DNA of 64,000 bases from Photobacterium aquae (GCF_001029445.1 NZ_LDOT01000002.1:496001-560000); one strand, 5' to 3'. Positions 8,492 through 18,569 are shown, counted from the stretch's first letter. Made by a program: numbers and translations. Notes: generated by a model not told the origin, from the letters alone.

Positions 8492-10222
8492 GTGAACATT
8501 CAAGCACTTATTAATGACAAAGTTTCCCAGGCGCTAGAAGCCGCAGGTGCTCCTGCCGGTAGCCCTGCCGCAGTTCGCCAGTCGGCGAAAATTCAGTTTG
8601 GTGATTACCAGGCCAACGGTGTAATGGGCGTTGCCAAAAAACTTGGCACCAACCCTCGCGAGTTCGCACAGAAAGTCATCGAGCAACTAGACCTAGACGG
8701 CATTGCCGAGAAAGTTGAGATTGCTGGCCCTGGCTTCATCAATATCTTCCTGAACAAAGAATGGCTGGCCGAGCAAGCTGAGACTGCCCTTCGCAGCCCA
8801 CGCCTTGCTGTAGAGACAGAAGAGAAGAAAAACATCGTTGTTGACTACTCTGCGCCAAACGTTGCCAAAGAGATGCACGTGGGCCACCTGCGCTCTACTA
8901 TCATCGGTGATGCCGTAGTACGTACCCTTGAATTCCTGGGTCACAACGTGATCCGTGCTAACCACCTTGGTGACTGGGGTACCCAGTTCGGTATGCTTAT
9001 CGCCAACATGGTTCGCAAGGAGCAAGAAGGCGCTGACGTATCAATGAACATCAGCGATCTTGAAGGTTTCTACCGCGAATCAAAAGTCCTATACGATGAA
9101 GATGCCGAGTTTGCCGAGACTGCGCGTAACTACGTTGTTCGCCTACAGAGCGGTGACGAGTACTGCCTAGAGAAGTGGAAGCAACTGGTTGAGATCACCC
9201 TGAAGCAAAACCAGCGCAACTACGACCGCCTAAACGTGTCTCTGACTGACGAGAACGTAATGGGTGAGTCAATGTACAACGAAATGCTGCCAGGCATCGT
9301 GGCTGACCTGAAAGAAAAAGGTCTGGCTGTGGAAGATGACGGCGCGATGGTTGTCTACCTTGACGAGTACAAGAACAAAGACGGCGAGCCTATGGGTGTT
9401 ATCATCCAGAAGCGTGACGGCGGCTTCCTGTACACCACTACCGATATCGCCTGTGCCAAGTACCGCTACGAGAAACTAGGCGCAGACCGCGTGCTTTACT
9501 TCATCGACTCACGCCAGCACCAGCACCTGATGATGGCTTGGTCTATCGTTCGTAAAGCCGGCTACGTGCCAGAGAGCGTTTCTCTTGAGCACCACGCATT
9601 CGGTATGATGCTGGGCAAAGACGGTCGTCCGTTCAAGACCCGTGCCGGTGGTACTGTTCGCCTTGCTGATCTGCTGGACGAAGCAGAAGAGCGCGCTGCG
9701 AAACTAATCGAAATGAAAAACCCAGAGTTGGATGCTGCAGAGAAAGACAACATCGCGAAAACTGTTGCTATGGCAGCGGTTAAGTACGCGGATCTTTCTA
9801 AGCACCGTACCACTGACTACATCTTCGACTGGGACAACATGCTGGCATTCGAAGGCAACACTGCACCGTACATGCAGTATGCCTACACCCGTGTTGCCTC
9901 TATCTTCAAGCGTGCCGGTGTTGAGCTGTCTGATCTGACTCACCCAATCGTGATCAACGAAGAGAAAGAGCAGGCATTGCTATCTAAGCTGCTTCAGTTC
10001 GAAGAAGCCGTACAGACTGTTGCTCGCGAAGGCCACCCACACGTAATGTGTGCATACCTGTTCGAGCTTGCAGGCCTATTCTCAAGCTTCTACGAAGCGT
10101 GCCCAATTCTGAACGCAGAAGAAGCCGTGAAGCAGAGCCGCCTGAAGCTGGCCAACCTGACAGCGAAGACCATCAAGCAAGGTCTGGATCTGCTAGGTAT
10201 CGAAACACTAGAGCGCATGTAA
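8492..10222 (+). CDS. argS: Arginyl-tRNA synthetase
   Basis: Class I aminoacyl-tRNA synthetase charging tRNA-Arg; 576 residues, the usual length (E. coli 577). The N-terminal tRNA D-loop binding domain begins MNIQALI; the HIGH-type motif is HVGHLRST near residue 130; the loop replacing KMSKS is seen at [14 protein letters not shown] near 375; the C-terminal helical anticodon domain starts around 455. I chose GTG at 8492 because it begins the conserved NIQAL and has AAGGA 7 bases upstream; the frame runs back only five codons to a TTG. Codon use here is markedly more biased than in the neighbours, as expected for a highly expressed gene. The upstream leader may be structured. Confidence 0.97.
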   Translation: MNIQALINDKVSQALEAAGAPAGSPAAVRQSAKIQFGDYQANGVMGVAKKLGTNPREFAQKVIEQLDLDGIAEKVEIAGPGFINIFLNKEWLAEQAETALRSPRLAVETEEKKNIVVDYSAPNVAKEMHVGHLRSTIIGDAVVRTLEFLGHNVIRANHLGDWGTQFGMLIANMVRKEQEGADVSMNISDLEGFYRESKVLYDEDAEFAETARNYVVRLQSGDEYCLEKWKQLVEITLKQNQRNYDRLNVSLTDENVMGESMYNEMLPGIVADLKEKGLAVEDDGAMVVYLDEYKNKDGEPMGVIIQKRDGGFLYTTTDIACAKYRYEKLGADRVLYFIDSRQHQHLMMAWSIVRKAGYVPESVSLEHHAFGMMLGKDGRPFKTRAGGTVRLADLLDEAEERAAKLIEMKNPELDAAEKDNIAKTVAMAAVKYADLSKHRTTDYIFDWDNMLAFEGNTAPYMQYAYTRVASIFKRAGVELSDLTHPIVINEEKEQALLSKLLQFEEAVQTVAREGHPHVMCAYLFELAGLFSSFYEACPILNAEEAVKQSRLKLANLTAKTIKQGLDLLGIETLERM

Positions 10223-10271
10223 TTCGCCTTAGGCCAAGATGCACACTACGGTGTGCAATCTTGAGCACAGC

Positions 10272-10305
10272 AAAAAGCCTTCCGTTATCGCGGAAGGCTT
10301 TTTTA
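10272..10305 (+). terminator. argS intrinsic terminator
   Basis: AAAAGCCTTCCG (10273-10284) pairs with CGGAAGGCTTTT (10291-10302), 6-base loop, followed by a T-run. The A-run on the left lets it serve the convergent DUF924 gene as well. Confidence 0.9.
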
Positions 10306-10349
10306 TTGCTTGCAACCAAGCTAAACAAGAATGACCCACCTCTCATCCG

Positions 10350-10955
10350 CTACTGGCCAAAGCGCTGCCCGCCATGATGGAGCCAGCTCAACTCATCCTG
10401 AGTCGATAGCCGCCCAAGCACGGCATTTCGGTGAGGAAAGCGGCCGAATCGCTTTATCACATCAAGATGGCTTACCGCATAGCGATAGAAGTGGTCAAAC
10501 TGGGCATAATGCAATGGTGTCACTGACTGACGCAAGCGGTCAAAACGAAATACGGCTTCTTCCTGATCTTCCAATGCCTCCGAGTGTTCAAGCGGCATGT
10601 AGAAAAAGACCCGCTCAATAGGTGTCAACTGCAAGTCCTGATCCAGAGCCAGCCCCCGTTTGCACATTGCTAATGCCATCGAGTCATAACGAAATGCCGC
10701 CCCCAACCCGCGATAGATATTACGGGTAAACTGATCGAGCAAAATGATCAGAGCCAGTGTCCCCCTCGGATGTTCCGTCCAATGGCTCAATTCACCGACT
10801 CCACCCTTGCTGACCAAAGCACGAAATTGTTCGGCTATCGCAAGATCAACCTCTTCTCCGCCCTGAAACCAAAGCTTGTTGCGGTTTTCGAGTGTGACTT
10901 CTTCGTCGATTTCGCCAAACCAATAGTCCAATACCTGTTGATAGTCAGCCATCAT
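10350..10955 (-). CDS. DUF924 family protein
   Basis: A 201-residue soluble protein of the DUF924 family (helical, TPR-like). Family landmarks are the start YQQVLDYWFGEI, WFQGGEEVD near residue 29, LALIILLDQFTRNIYRGL near 67-84, FFYMPLEHSEALEDQE near 116 and FGRFPHRNAVLGR near 169. No biochemical role is established. Two ATGs in tandem (10955 and 10952) follow a GGGGG ribosome site; the second has the better spacing. It stands alone, convergent with argS. Confidence 0.88.
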   Translation of the reverse strand: MMADYQQVLDYWFGEIDEEVTLENRNKLWFQGGEEVDLAIAEQFRALVSKGGVGELSHWTEHPRGTLALIILLDQFTRNIYRGLGAAFRYDSMALAMCKRGLALDQDLQLTPIERVFFYMPLEHSEALEDQEEAVFRFDRLRQSVTPLHYAQFDHFYRYAVSHLDVIKRFGRFPHRNAVLGRLSTQDELSWLHHGGQRFGQ

Positions 10956-11144
10956 GAGCCCCCTTTGGATTTATACCCCAGTCACATAGCACCTTGACCG
11001 GGTATACTGACTGTTCTGACAATAACCCGCATAGCCAGCGGTAACTTATTGCCAGTTATATGACTTTATCCTAACCTAGTCACCATCGACAGCCGTACTT
11101 ATTCTCTCAGCCTGTGAGCTGGACAATACATTTAAGGTATAACC

Positions 11145-11576
11145 ATGACACAATTTTCACTCCATCCGAGACTCGCAGCAGATACCACTGTGCTGGGTGA
11201 TCTGCCGCTAAGCCGTGTCCTCCTATCCAAAGAATCGCTCGGGCCGTGGTTAATCCTGGTACCACGCAAAGAGGATCTTCGTGAGATCCACCACCTTCCA
11301 GAGCAAGAACAGCAACAGCTGATGCGCGAATCCAGTGCCGTTGCCGCTATTTTGGAAAGCGACTACAAAGCCGACAAAATCAATGTCGGAGCACTGGGCA
11401 ATCTGGTTCCCCAGCTCCACGTCCACCATATTGCCCGCTTCGAAGGGGATATCGCATGGCCAGGACCTATCTGGGGCAATACCGATGGCACCCAGCGCAG
11501 CGAAGATCTGCAGCAGGCGCTGGCTGAAGAATTGCGCGCCGAGCTATCCTCCATCGATGGATTCACCGCCGCCTAA
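11145..11576 (+). CDS. HIT domain protein
   Basis: A 143-residue histidine-triad superfamily protein, predicted nucleotide hydrolase or transferase. The triad is seen as QLHVHHIARFEGD near residues 90-102, preceded by NVGALGNLVPQ; RVLLSKESLGPWLILVPRKED near 25-45 is the usual HIT first half. ATG at 11145 follows TAAGGT. It is monocistronic, with its own upstream gap of about 190 bases, and convergent with feoC. Substrate unknown. Confidence 0.9.
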   Translation: MTQFSLHPRLAADTTVLGDLPLSRVLLSKESLGPWLILVPRKEDLREIHHLPEQEQQQLMRESSAVAAILESDYKADKINVGALGNLVPQLHVHHIARFEGDIAWPGPIWGNTDGTQRSEDLQQALAEELRAELSSIDGFTAA

Positions 11577-11615
11577 CCAAGGATAATTGCTGAGCATACG
11601 CTTATCGCAGGTAAC

Positions 11616-11647
11616 AAAAAGGCAGCCAATTGGCTGCCTTCTTTATT
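11616..11647. terminator. Bidirectional terminator between HIT gene and feoC
   Basis: GGCAGCCAATTGGCTGCC (11621-11638) is a perfect palindrome flanked by AAAAA on the left and TTCTTTATT on the right, so it can act in both directions. Confidence 0.85.
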
Positions 11648-11667
11648 GATTGGACTCGCAATATTTG

Positions 11668-11913
11668 TCAGCTGCGCATGACCGTCACGGCCAGCTCATC
11701 GCTGCGAAGCGGGCGGTACCAGATCTCCTGCGCCCCTTGGCAACAAGCATCACTACTGCAACCAACCAGCTCCCTGCCGACTTTCCCCTTGCGGATCCAT
11801 ACGTCAAGCATTGCTTCGACACCGTCTTCCGACATCCCGAAATGACGGGCTATCGACTGGCGGCTCGCACGGCCATGCTGTTCAAGATACTGTTTTAGCT
11901 GCTGTAGGATCAT
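11668..11913 (-). CDS. feoC: Ferrous iron transport protein FeoC
   Basis: Small winged-helix protein (81 residues from this start) of the FeoABC iron(II) uptake system; it binds FeoB and influences its stability. The sequence has a helix-turn-helix stretch (GRASRQSIARHFGMSEDGVEAMLD) and a cysteine patch C-x4-CC near residues 52-58, the probable Fe-S or redox-active site, followed by QEIWYRP. ATG at 11913 overlaps the feoB stop as ATGA, indicating coupled translation; a GTG at 11925 in the same frame is an alternative. Confidence 0.88.
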   Translation of the reverse strand: MILQQLKQYLEQHGRASRQSIARHFGMSEDGVEAMLDVWIRKGKVGRELVGCSSDACCQGAQEIWYRPLRSDELAVTVMRS

Positions 11914-14189
11914 TGTGTTGCCCACTCTTTGGCTTGTTGGCTGCCTTTACGCTTGAAGTATACAAACAAACCGCCGTTCAGCAGGGTAAACACACCTATC
12001 CACATCATGCTGGTCGCCGGATGATCGCTAAAGTGTGCAATCTGATACCAGTAAGTTGCAAAGGTATATGCCAAAAGCATGGTGTAGCTTGCAATGAACA
12101 CCGAGTATTTCTGGCCAAATTCTCGAACATAGGCACCCATTGCAGCCGCACAAGGCGTATACAGCAAGATGAAGATCAGATAAGCCATCGCCGCTGCCGA
12201 GCTCACAAAATGCGCCTGGATATTGCCAAAGATAGATGCATCAACTTCCTGCTCTTCTGCCGCGATGCTCTGGTTTTCCAGCTCGCCGACGGTAATACCC
12301 AGCGGATCGCTATAGCTCAAATCAGACAGATTGGCTGGAATAGACATCACCGCCTCGTTAAGGCTGCCCAGCAGGTCATACTCAGCTTCGCCCTCATCTC
12401 CCGCAGCGGGTGCATATAGGTTGTTCAACGTACCCACTACGGCTTCTTTGGCAAAAATACCCGTCAGGATACCGACTGTCGCTGGCCAGTTATCTTCATT
12501 GATACCGATAGGCGCCAATACCGGAGTGACGATTTGTGCCGTCTTGGCCAACACAGAGTTTGGCGTGTCTTCATTACCGAATGAACCATCAACGCCCAAT
12601 GAGTTGAAGAAGCTCAAAATAGCAACCACAACCACGATGGTCTTGCCTGCACCCATCACGAACTTGTTCAACTTCTGCCAAGTCTTGATACCCACATTAC
12701 GCAGCGTTGGCAGCTCGTAATCCGGCAGCTCCATAATAAAACTGTCGCTTGTACCCGGGTAGATCGTATGGCGCAAAACCAAACCGGTCATCACCGCTGC
12801 GGCAATCCCCAGAATATATAGGCCGAACACCACATTCTGGCCGCTCTCAGGGAAGAATGCAGCGGCAAACAGCGCATACACCGGCAAGCGAGCACCACAA
12901 GACATGAACGGAGCCATCGCAGCTGCCAGCTTACGCTCACGCTCCTGCTCAAGGGTACGGGTTGCCATGATAGCCGGCACGTTACAGCCAAAACCCAATA
13001 CCAAAGGAACAAATGCTTTACCCGGCAAGCCGATTTTCTGCATGACCTTGTCAAGCACGAAGGCTGCACGAGCCATGTAACCTGAGCTCTCAAGCATTGC
13101 CAAAAACAGATACAGGCAGGCGATAACCGGAATAAAGGTCGCGACAGTCTGAATACCACCACCAATGCCATCGGCAATCACTGTTACCAACCAAACCGGC
13201 AAATGGCCATCAAGCAGGTAATGCCCCCCGTCAACCAGCACCGCTCCAACACTAATATCAAAGAAATCGATGAAGGAACTGCCGATGTTGATGGAGAACA
13301 TAAACATCAGGTACATCACGACAAAGAAAAACGGGATCCCGAAGAGACGGTTGAGCAACACGCTGTCAATCTTGTCGCTCATGCTGCGGCTCAACTTACC
13401 TTCCTGGCGGCGAACCTGCTGGCAAAGTGTGTGCAAAAAGCTATAGCGGGTATCAGCCACCTGAATATCCGGATCAACGTCAACTTGAAGCTTGTTACGG
13501 ATATTACAAGCAAGATCTTTCTGCTCGTCATGCAGGGTATTGATGATCAGAGTGTCATTTTCCAGCGCGCGAATCGCCTGTGCACGAACATTCAGATGCT
13601 CATCTGAAAATAGCGGCATCAACGCAGCAACAGCCTTCTCGAACGGGACACCATAGTCAAGATGCATATCCGCCATCGCAATGCCTTGCGCCAGCATCTT
13701 ATGCAGCTTGGTCTTGAATTCGGCAACTTGTGATTGGTTATTGGCAGATAAGCAAAGTACCGGACAACCCAGTGCTTTTTCCAGACCTTTGACATCCAAT
13801 ACCTGACGCTGACGATCGAGTACATCCATCTTGTTGAGGACAACGACCATCGGTCGGCCTAGCTCACGGAGCTGCAATGTCATGTACAAGCTACGCTCAA
13901 GACACGAAGCATCAACAACATTAATAATCACGTCAGCCGGGGTGGTCAAAATAGCACGCGATGCAATGGCTTCATCCAAACTGTTAGCATCATTGGCACT
14001 ATCTAGGCTATAGATACCCGGAAGATCGGTCAGGGCAAAGCTGTCACCTGCGCAATCATAGCGGCCGGTTTTCTTCTCTACTGTTACCCCAGCCCAGTTA
14101 CCGACTTGCTGCTTAGCACCGGTCAGGCCATTGAAAAGTGTCGTCTTACCACTGTTCGGGTTACCGACTGTCAAAATACTGTATTGCAT
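11910..14189 (-). CDS. feoB: Ferrous iron transporter FeoB
   Basis: Inner-membrane Fe(II) importer of 759 residues. The N-terminal G-domain shows G1 GNPNSGKTT (9-17), G3 DLPG (about 54) and G4 NKMD (about 119); the helical GDI domain follows to about 270. The membrane part has the two Gate repeats and a nucleoside-recognition-like core, including GFGCNVPAIMATRTLE near 403 and the SCGARLPVY motif near 433. ATG at 14189 overlaps the feoA stop as TAATG. It is the central gene of feoABC and probably Fur-controlled through the box upstream of feoA. Confidence 0.97.
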   Translation of the reverse strand: MQYSILTVGNPNSGKTTLFNGLTGAKQQVGNWAGVTVEKKTGRYDCAGDSFALTDLPGIYSLDSANDANSLDEAIASRAILTTPADVIINVVDASCLERSLYMTLQLRELGRPMVVVLNKMDVLDRQRQVLDVKGLEKALGCPVLCLSANNQSQVAEFKTKLHKMLAQGIAMADMHLDYGVPFEKAVAALMPLFSDEHLNVRAQAIRALENDTLIINTLHDEQKDLACNIRNKLQVDVDPDIQVADTRYSFLHTLCQQVRRQEGKLSRSMSDKIDSVLLNRLFGIPFFFVVMYLMFMFSINIGSSFIDFFDISVGAVLVDGGHYLLDGHLPVWLVTVIADGIGGGIQTVATFIPVIACLYLFLAMLESSGYMARAAFVLDKVMQKIGLPGKAFVPLVLGFGCNVPAIMATRTLEQERERKLAAAMAPFMSCGARLPVYALFAAAFFPESGQNVVFGLYILGIAAAVMTGLVLRHTIYPGTSDSFIMELPDYELPTLRNVGIKTWQKLNKFVMGAGKTIVVVVAILSFFNSLGVDGSFGNEDTPNSVLAKTAQIVTPVLAPIGINEDNWPATVGILTGIFAKEAVVGTLNNLYAPAAGDEGEAEYDLLGSLNEAVMSIPANLSDLSYSDPLGITVGELENQSIAAEEQEVDASIFGNIQAHFVSSAAAMAYLIFILLYTPCAAAMGAYVREFGQKYSVFIASYTMLLAYTFATYWYQIAHFSDHPATSMMWIGVFTLLNGGLFVYFKRKGSQQAKEWATQ

Positions 14190-14416
14190 TAATCCAACTC
14201 CACTTCAATGTTCTCAGCCAACGTTTTACGCAGTGCAATATCAACACCGCGTACTCGTACTTGCAGAGGATCACCCAAGGGAGCGACTCGCACGACACTG
14301 ATAGGGGTATTAGGCAATACCCCCATCACCATCAGCTTCTTGCGAGTATCAGGTGCTAAACGCGACATCCCAGTCACGCGCCCTTCTGTTCCGCACACCA
14401 TTTCTGACAGTTTCAT
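14189..14416 (-). CDS. feoA: Ferrous iron transport protein FeoA
   Basis: SH3-like cytosolic partner of FeoB, 75 residues. Family features: MKLSEMVCGTEGRV at the start, MGVLPNTPISVVRVAPLGDP in the middle and VRVRGVDIALRKTLAENIEVE at the end. ATG at 14416 gives the normal FeoA length; the open frame continues 11 codons upstream without support. It is first gene of feoABC. Confidence 0.95.
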   Translation of the reverse strand: MKLSEMVCGTEGRVTGMSRLAPDTRKKLMVMGVLPNTPISVVRVAPLGDPLQVRVRGVDIALRKTLAENIEVELD

Positions 14417-14434
14417 ATAAACCGATACCTTAAT

Positions 14435-14453
14435 AAGAACAATTAGCATTTAC
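14435..14453 (-). promoter_or_regulatory. feoA: Candidate Fur box upstream of feoA
   Basis: Read on the minus strand, this 19-base site agrees with about 12 of 19 positions of the GATAATGAT-type Fur consensus (core AAATGCTAAT). It lies about 20 bases upstream of the feoA start. Fur control of feo is well established in vibrios; this particular site is my inference. Confidence 0.45.
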
Positions 14454-14592
14454 CGGTATTATGTTACATTCTGAAACACATTTAAATTTGTTTTGAGTCA
14501 ATAAAGACTCGCGTAAAGTGAAATCTTTTATTCCAAAAATGAAACATGACGTAATACACACGGTAAAATAGAGCTGGATAAACAAGAATCAT

Positions 14593-17500
14593 CTAGCCTA
14601 CCACTGATTCTTCGGCCTCTGATGATACAAATTGGCTTGGTGTCAAACCGGTGTGACTTTTAAAGCGAGCCGTAAAATATGAAGGATCGTTAAATCCACA
14701 GGCCAAAGCGACATCAGCCACCTTATCACCTTGTTTAAGCATGATAACTGCCTGTTCGAAGCGGAGCTGATCGATATAGTCTTTAAATGTCATACCAAAT
14801 TGGAGTTGGAACTGACGTTGTAGGCTTCGCTCCGGCATACCAAGCGCCTTCGCAGCCATTGTCAAATCAAACTCCAGCTCATGAAAATGCTTAACGACCA
14901 ATGCCTTGACTCGATCTTGCCACGCAAAATCGTTCATATCATAAAACTCGGAGTGCCCTGCCGCCTTACTCACGGGAAGCAGGTGGGTGATGTGTTCTAG
15001 CAGCTGGTTGGCATCTACAGGTTTAAGCAACACGCGGTGAAGCCAACCCGCAGAGAGGTATTCACGGTGGCTATCCCTTGATTCCACATCAACAAGTAAC
15101 CGCTTCGGCTGATAATCATCAGGGCATTCTTCCGCAACCCGCTGCAATAGCTGGCTCCCCGTTAATCCCGGTAATGACTGATCGGCAATCAACATATCAG
15201 GCAACTGTTCAAACATTATGATCAGGGCCTCGTAACCATCGCTTACCGTCGTCAAGGCGTAATCCTGACCGAGCAGCATTTCCCAACACTCAATCGCTGC
15301 CTTATCGGTACTGGCAATCAAAATATGTGGCAGGCTACCTGACCGTCGCAAAACAGTGCCGTTCTCGCACTTATTGCCATTGTTGCTACGATAAATTGGC
15401 AGCCTAACAATAAATTCACTGCCTAGCCCCTGATAACTGATCACTGAGATGTCACCGCCATACACTTCTAGCAGTTGCTTCACCGTGCTCAAACCGAGAC
15501 CATACCCGGTCTCTTTCCCTTGCTGATAGCTTTCTTGGTAGTAACTCTCGAATAAATGCGCTTTGGTTTCTTCCGACATCCCCTTGCCGGTATCACTCAC
15601 CGACATCACAATCTGCGACTGTAGCGATTTGATCGTGACGGTGATCCCACCTTTGCTGTCGGTATACTTCAACGCATTAGATAACAGGTTTCCAAGGATA
15701 ATTTCCAAATGGTACGGCGCCATAAAGACGCTCAACCCCGAGGTAGTATCCTCAAGGCACAGCGCAATCTGCTTTTTGTCTGCCTCAATCTGCCAGCTCA
15801 GGCACGTCGCCTGAATAATCGGACTGACAAGCTGCTCGCACTGCCTTTCAGGTTCATTGAGCGCAAGGGCATCTTTAGACAACATCTGCTCAGCCACATG
15901 CAATGCATGGGCAATATGCCCCTCGAGCATTGCCAGTTTACTGCCAGCCTCGACACTCCCTCGAGATCCATTAATAAGCCCCATAGCCAAACGCAACGGC
16001 ATCCTGAGCTCATTGGACAACTGAGCCATGATAGTCTGGCGGACCTCTAGGATCCGCTGCAGCTGAATATTACTGGCATTAAGCTGCTTCTTATGCAGTT
16101 CTATCTTGGCAGTTTTTTGAAAAACAGCCTGCTTAAGCTGCATATTTTGCTCAGTATAATGACGCGAACGCCAATACAGCCCACCAAGGACAATAACACC
16201 GGCTAAACTCAGGACCACAAAGGTCAAGCCGGCTGACATATACCAAGGCTTATCAACGACGATGGGAAAACGCAATACTGTCGAAGGCGGCAGCCCAGGC
16301 TGATTTATCCGAGCTTCAAGGACAAAGCCACCAGGCATCAACCGGTCAAGCGACAAACTCGGGCTACCCATTTCATGCCATGGGCCATTCCCCTGCAAAT
16401 CCCGAACCAAACGATATTCAACCTTTGGATTCAATATTCCCGGCATAATGCTGAATTCAACGTTAATCGCCGAACCGTACGGCAAAACGAAGTTACCCCC
16501 GCTACCGCCACCAATCTGGTAGAGTTGATTATCAACCCTCACTTCACTGATGGTCAGACGCAGAGGCTCACGAGGAGCATTAAGCAAGCGATCTGCCGAA
16601 ATCTCGACAATACCTTCGCGGCTCCCCAGCAAGATATTGCCCAAAAGAGAATGCTGGCACGCGGATACATTAAATTCATTGGGAACAATGGCATCGGTTT
16701 GGGCAAACAATCGCTTCAGGGTTGCATCAAACGACAGATACGCCAGCCCATGACTGGACGCAGCCCACACCCCGCTACTATTGCCCACCAGACACACTGG
16801 GCGTGCTCGGGTACTACCCAGATCAACCCCTTGCAATGCCAAGGGGTTCAGCCCCTGCGAATAAGAGAGCCCATATTGGCCAGCGACCCAAAGCTGCCCC
16901 ATCCGGTCTTCATAGATATCAATGATGCCGCCATTGGCCAGTGAGCTTTCTTCAAGATAAAGATGACCAGAATCAAATAGATAAAGACCATAATTGGTCC
17001 CAATCCAAATTTGGTGCTCACTATCTTCATAAATCACATTAATAGATTCATCACCCAACGGATCTTTCTGCCAGTGGCTACCAAACACCATCCACTCTGC
17101 GGTATCTGGCCAATAGCGATAAAGGCTCGCGCCAGCCGCTACCCACAGCGAACCATACTGGTCGAGCTTGATTGCCGTTACCGACATATCCAGCGTAGGG
17201 ATGGCGAGCTTCCGCCACTTGTGAGTCAGAGGGGAATAGCGATAAATCCCTTTTTCTGCCGCCAGCCACAGCCCTTCGGCCGACATCGCCAATTGGCGAA
17301 TAGAACCAAAGCGAGGTTCATGATGACGGACGTCCAAAAACGGAGAGAGTTCGAATAACCCATTATCCGTTGCCAGCCAATAATTGCCATTGCTGCTATA
17401 AGCCATATCATTGACGACTGATGCATCAATCTGACCTGGCAAGTCACCAAAGCGCCGCCGCTTCAGGTTCTTCCCCATCTGTGGCAAATAACGCAGCCCC

Positions 17501-18420
17501 TTGACCGTCGAGACCCAGAGCGCGCCATAAGAATCACCTTGTAACGACAAAATATGATCACTTGGCAGCGAAAAGTCATTGTGCAGTTCGTATTGAGATA
17601 CCGTTAAACGCCTATCGTCACGGTCAAACTGGTACAAGCCAAATTTCGTCCCAACCCAAAATCCTTGGCTGTTCTCGACGATGCTCGTCACCGCTTTGTT
17701 TAACGCTTTTCCGTTGCTAAAAACAACCTGCTGACCATTGCGCCCTTTTAGCAAACCATTGTGGGTGCCAAACCACCACTCTCCCGAGCTATCTTCATAG
17801 GCTGCCGTTACCCGGTGCTGACTAAGCAGCGTGCCTTTGGGCTCTGGCACCAAATGATTATCTGCGATTGTATATTCCGTCACGCCTTGCATCGAAGCCA
17901 CCAGCAATGCGTGCTTGGTACGGTACAACCCCGATAGGTTCATCGGGTAAGGGAATGCGGTAAACCGGGGAGATTGTTCAGAGGTCGCGACATGGTAAAT
18001 ACCACGACGGTTGGCAAACCAAGCACCGTCATCGGCAGGGGCGACAAACTCGATTTCTACCATGCTGATATTCAGCTTGGTCAACATTGTTCTATGTGGG
18101 TGATAGCGGTAAGCAAAGCCGTCTTTTACCAACCAAAGATAACGGCCTACCATAACAGCATCCGTTACCCCGATTATAGGCGCTCCGGACTGGTCCAAGG
18201 CGGGACGTAGATTGCGGCCATCGTAAAAATTGAGGTACCCCCTCGCCCCAACCAACCACAAGCCATTATATTCATCTTGTATGATTTTCTTGGCAGCAAT
18301 AACATTACCCGCCTCCTGATAAGGAAGCGGAAAGAAGAGGTTGTTGGAAGCTAGGGCAGGAAAAAGAGTTCCGGCGGCTATGACCAAGCACAAAGAAAAC
18401 AAAGAGATAAATCTAGCCAT
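14593..18420 (-). CDS. Hybrid two-component-type sensor/AraC regulator with degenerate phospho-sites
   Basis: A 1275-residue one-protein signalling system. Order: signal peptide (1-25); periplasmic beta-propeller of two-component-regulator repeats (about 30-610; many W-[FV]-G/A-T-x2-GL units); Y_Y_Y domain (about 617-720); one membrane helix (about 727-750); HisKA-like dimerisation helix (about 785-860); HATPase with N box NLLSNALKY, G1 DTGKGM and G2 GYGLGLS; receiver (about 1028-1150); AraC-type double helix-turn-helix (about 1167-1275). The H-box reads QLSNELRMPL, so the phospho-accepting His is Asn803 (codon 16014-16012). The receiver keeps Asp1080 (LIADQSLPG) and Lys (LLKPVD), but its first strand reads ILIASTDK instead of the acidic pair. 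ATG at 18420 fits the signal peptide; a TTG at 18450 is possible. Such proteins usually sense glycans. It lies upstream of feoABC without an obvious terminator between. Confidence 0.85.
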   Translation of the reverse strand: MARFISLFSLCLVIAAGTLFPALASNNLFFPLPYQEAGNVIAAKKIIQDEYNGLWLVGARGYLNFYDGRNLRPALDQSGAPIIGVTDAVMVGRYLWLVKDGFAYRYHPHRTMLTKLNISMVEIEFVAPADDGAWFANRRGIYHVATSEQSPRFTAFPYPMNLSGLYRTKHALLVASMQGVTEYTIADNHLVPEPKGTLLSQHRVTAAYEDSSGEWWFGTHNGLLKGRNGQQVVFSNGKALNKAVTSIVENSQGFWVGTKFGLYQFDRDDRRLTVSQYELHNDFSLPSDHILSLQGDSYGALWVSTVKGLRYLPQMGKNLKRRRFGDLPGQIDASVVNDMAYSSNGNYWLATDNGLFELSPFLDVRHHEPRFGSIRQLAMSAEGLWLAAEKGIYRYSPLTHKWRKLAIPTLDMSVTAIKLDQYGSLWVAAGASLYRYWPDTAEWMVFGSHWQKDPLGDESINVIYEDSEHQIWIGTNYGLYLFDSGHLYLEESSLANGGIIDIYEDRMGQLWVAGQYGLSYSQGLNPLALQGVDLGSTRARPVCLVGNSSGVWAASSHGLAYLSFDATLKRLFAQTDAIVPNEFNVSACQHSLLGNILLGSREGIVEISADRLLNAPREPLRLTISEVRVDNQLYQIGGGSGGNFVLPYGSAINVEFSIMPGILNPKVEYRLVRDLQGNGPWHEMGSPSLSLDRLMPGGFVLEARINQPGLPPSTVLRFPIVVDKPWYMSAGLTFVVLSLAGVIVLGGLYWRSRHYTEQNMQLKQAVFQKTAKIELHKKQLNASNIQLQRILEVRQTIMAQLSNELRMPLRLAMGLINGSRGSVEAGSKLAMLEGHIAHALHVAEQMLSKDALALNEPERQCEQLVSPIIQATCLSWQIEADKKQIALCLEDTTSGLSVFMAPYHLEIILGNLLSNALKYTDSKGGITVTIKSLQSQIVMSVSDTGKGMSEETKAHLFESYYQESYQQGKETGYGLGLSTVKQLLEVYGGDISVISYQGLGSEFIVRLPIYRSNNGNKCENGTVLRRSGSLPHILIASTDKAAIECWEMLLGQDYALTTVSDGYEALIIMFEQLPDMLIADQSLPGLTGSQLLQRVAEECPDDYQPKRLLVDVESRDSHREYLSAGWLHRVLLKPVDANQLLEHITHLLPVSKAAGHSEFYDMNDFAWQDRVKALVVKHFHELEFDLTMAAKALGMPERSLQRQFQLQFGMTFKDYIDQLRFEQAVIMLKQGDKVADVALACGFNDPSYFTARFKSHTGLTPSQFVSSEAEESVVG

Positions 18421-18523
18421 ACGGCAGGGGGAATACTCGGATTCATTCAAGTCAACACATCGCTATTATGCTACATCCCCCACATGATTATAAGTTGGCA
18501 TTTATAAAATGAGGCAGAATGCA

Positions 18524-18551
18524 TAAAAAAACGCACTAATGTGCGTTTTTT
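18524..18551 (-). terminator. mepM terminator
   Basis: AACGCAC (18530-18536) pairs with GTGCGTT (18541-18547) around TAAT, with A7 on the left and T6 on the right. It lies 19 bases after the mepM stop codon. Confidence 0.88.
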
Positions 18552-18569
18552 CATTACAAATATTACGTG

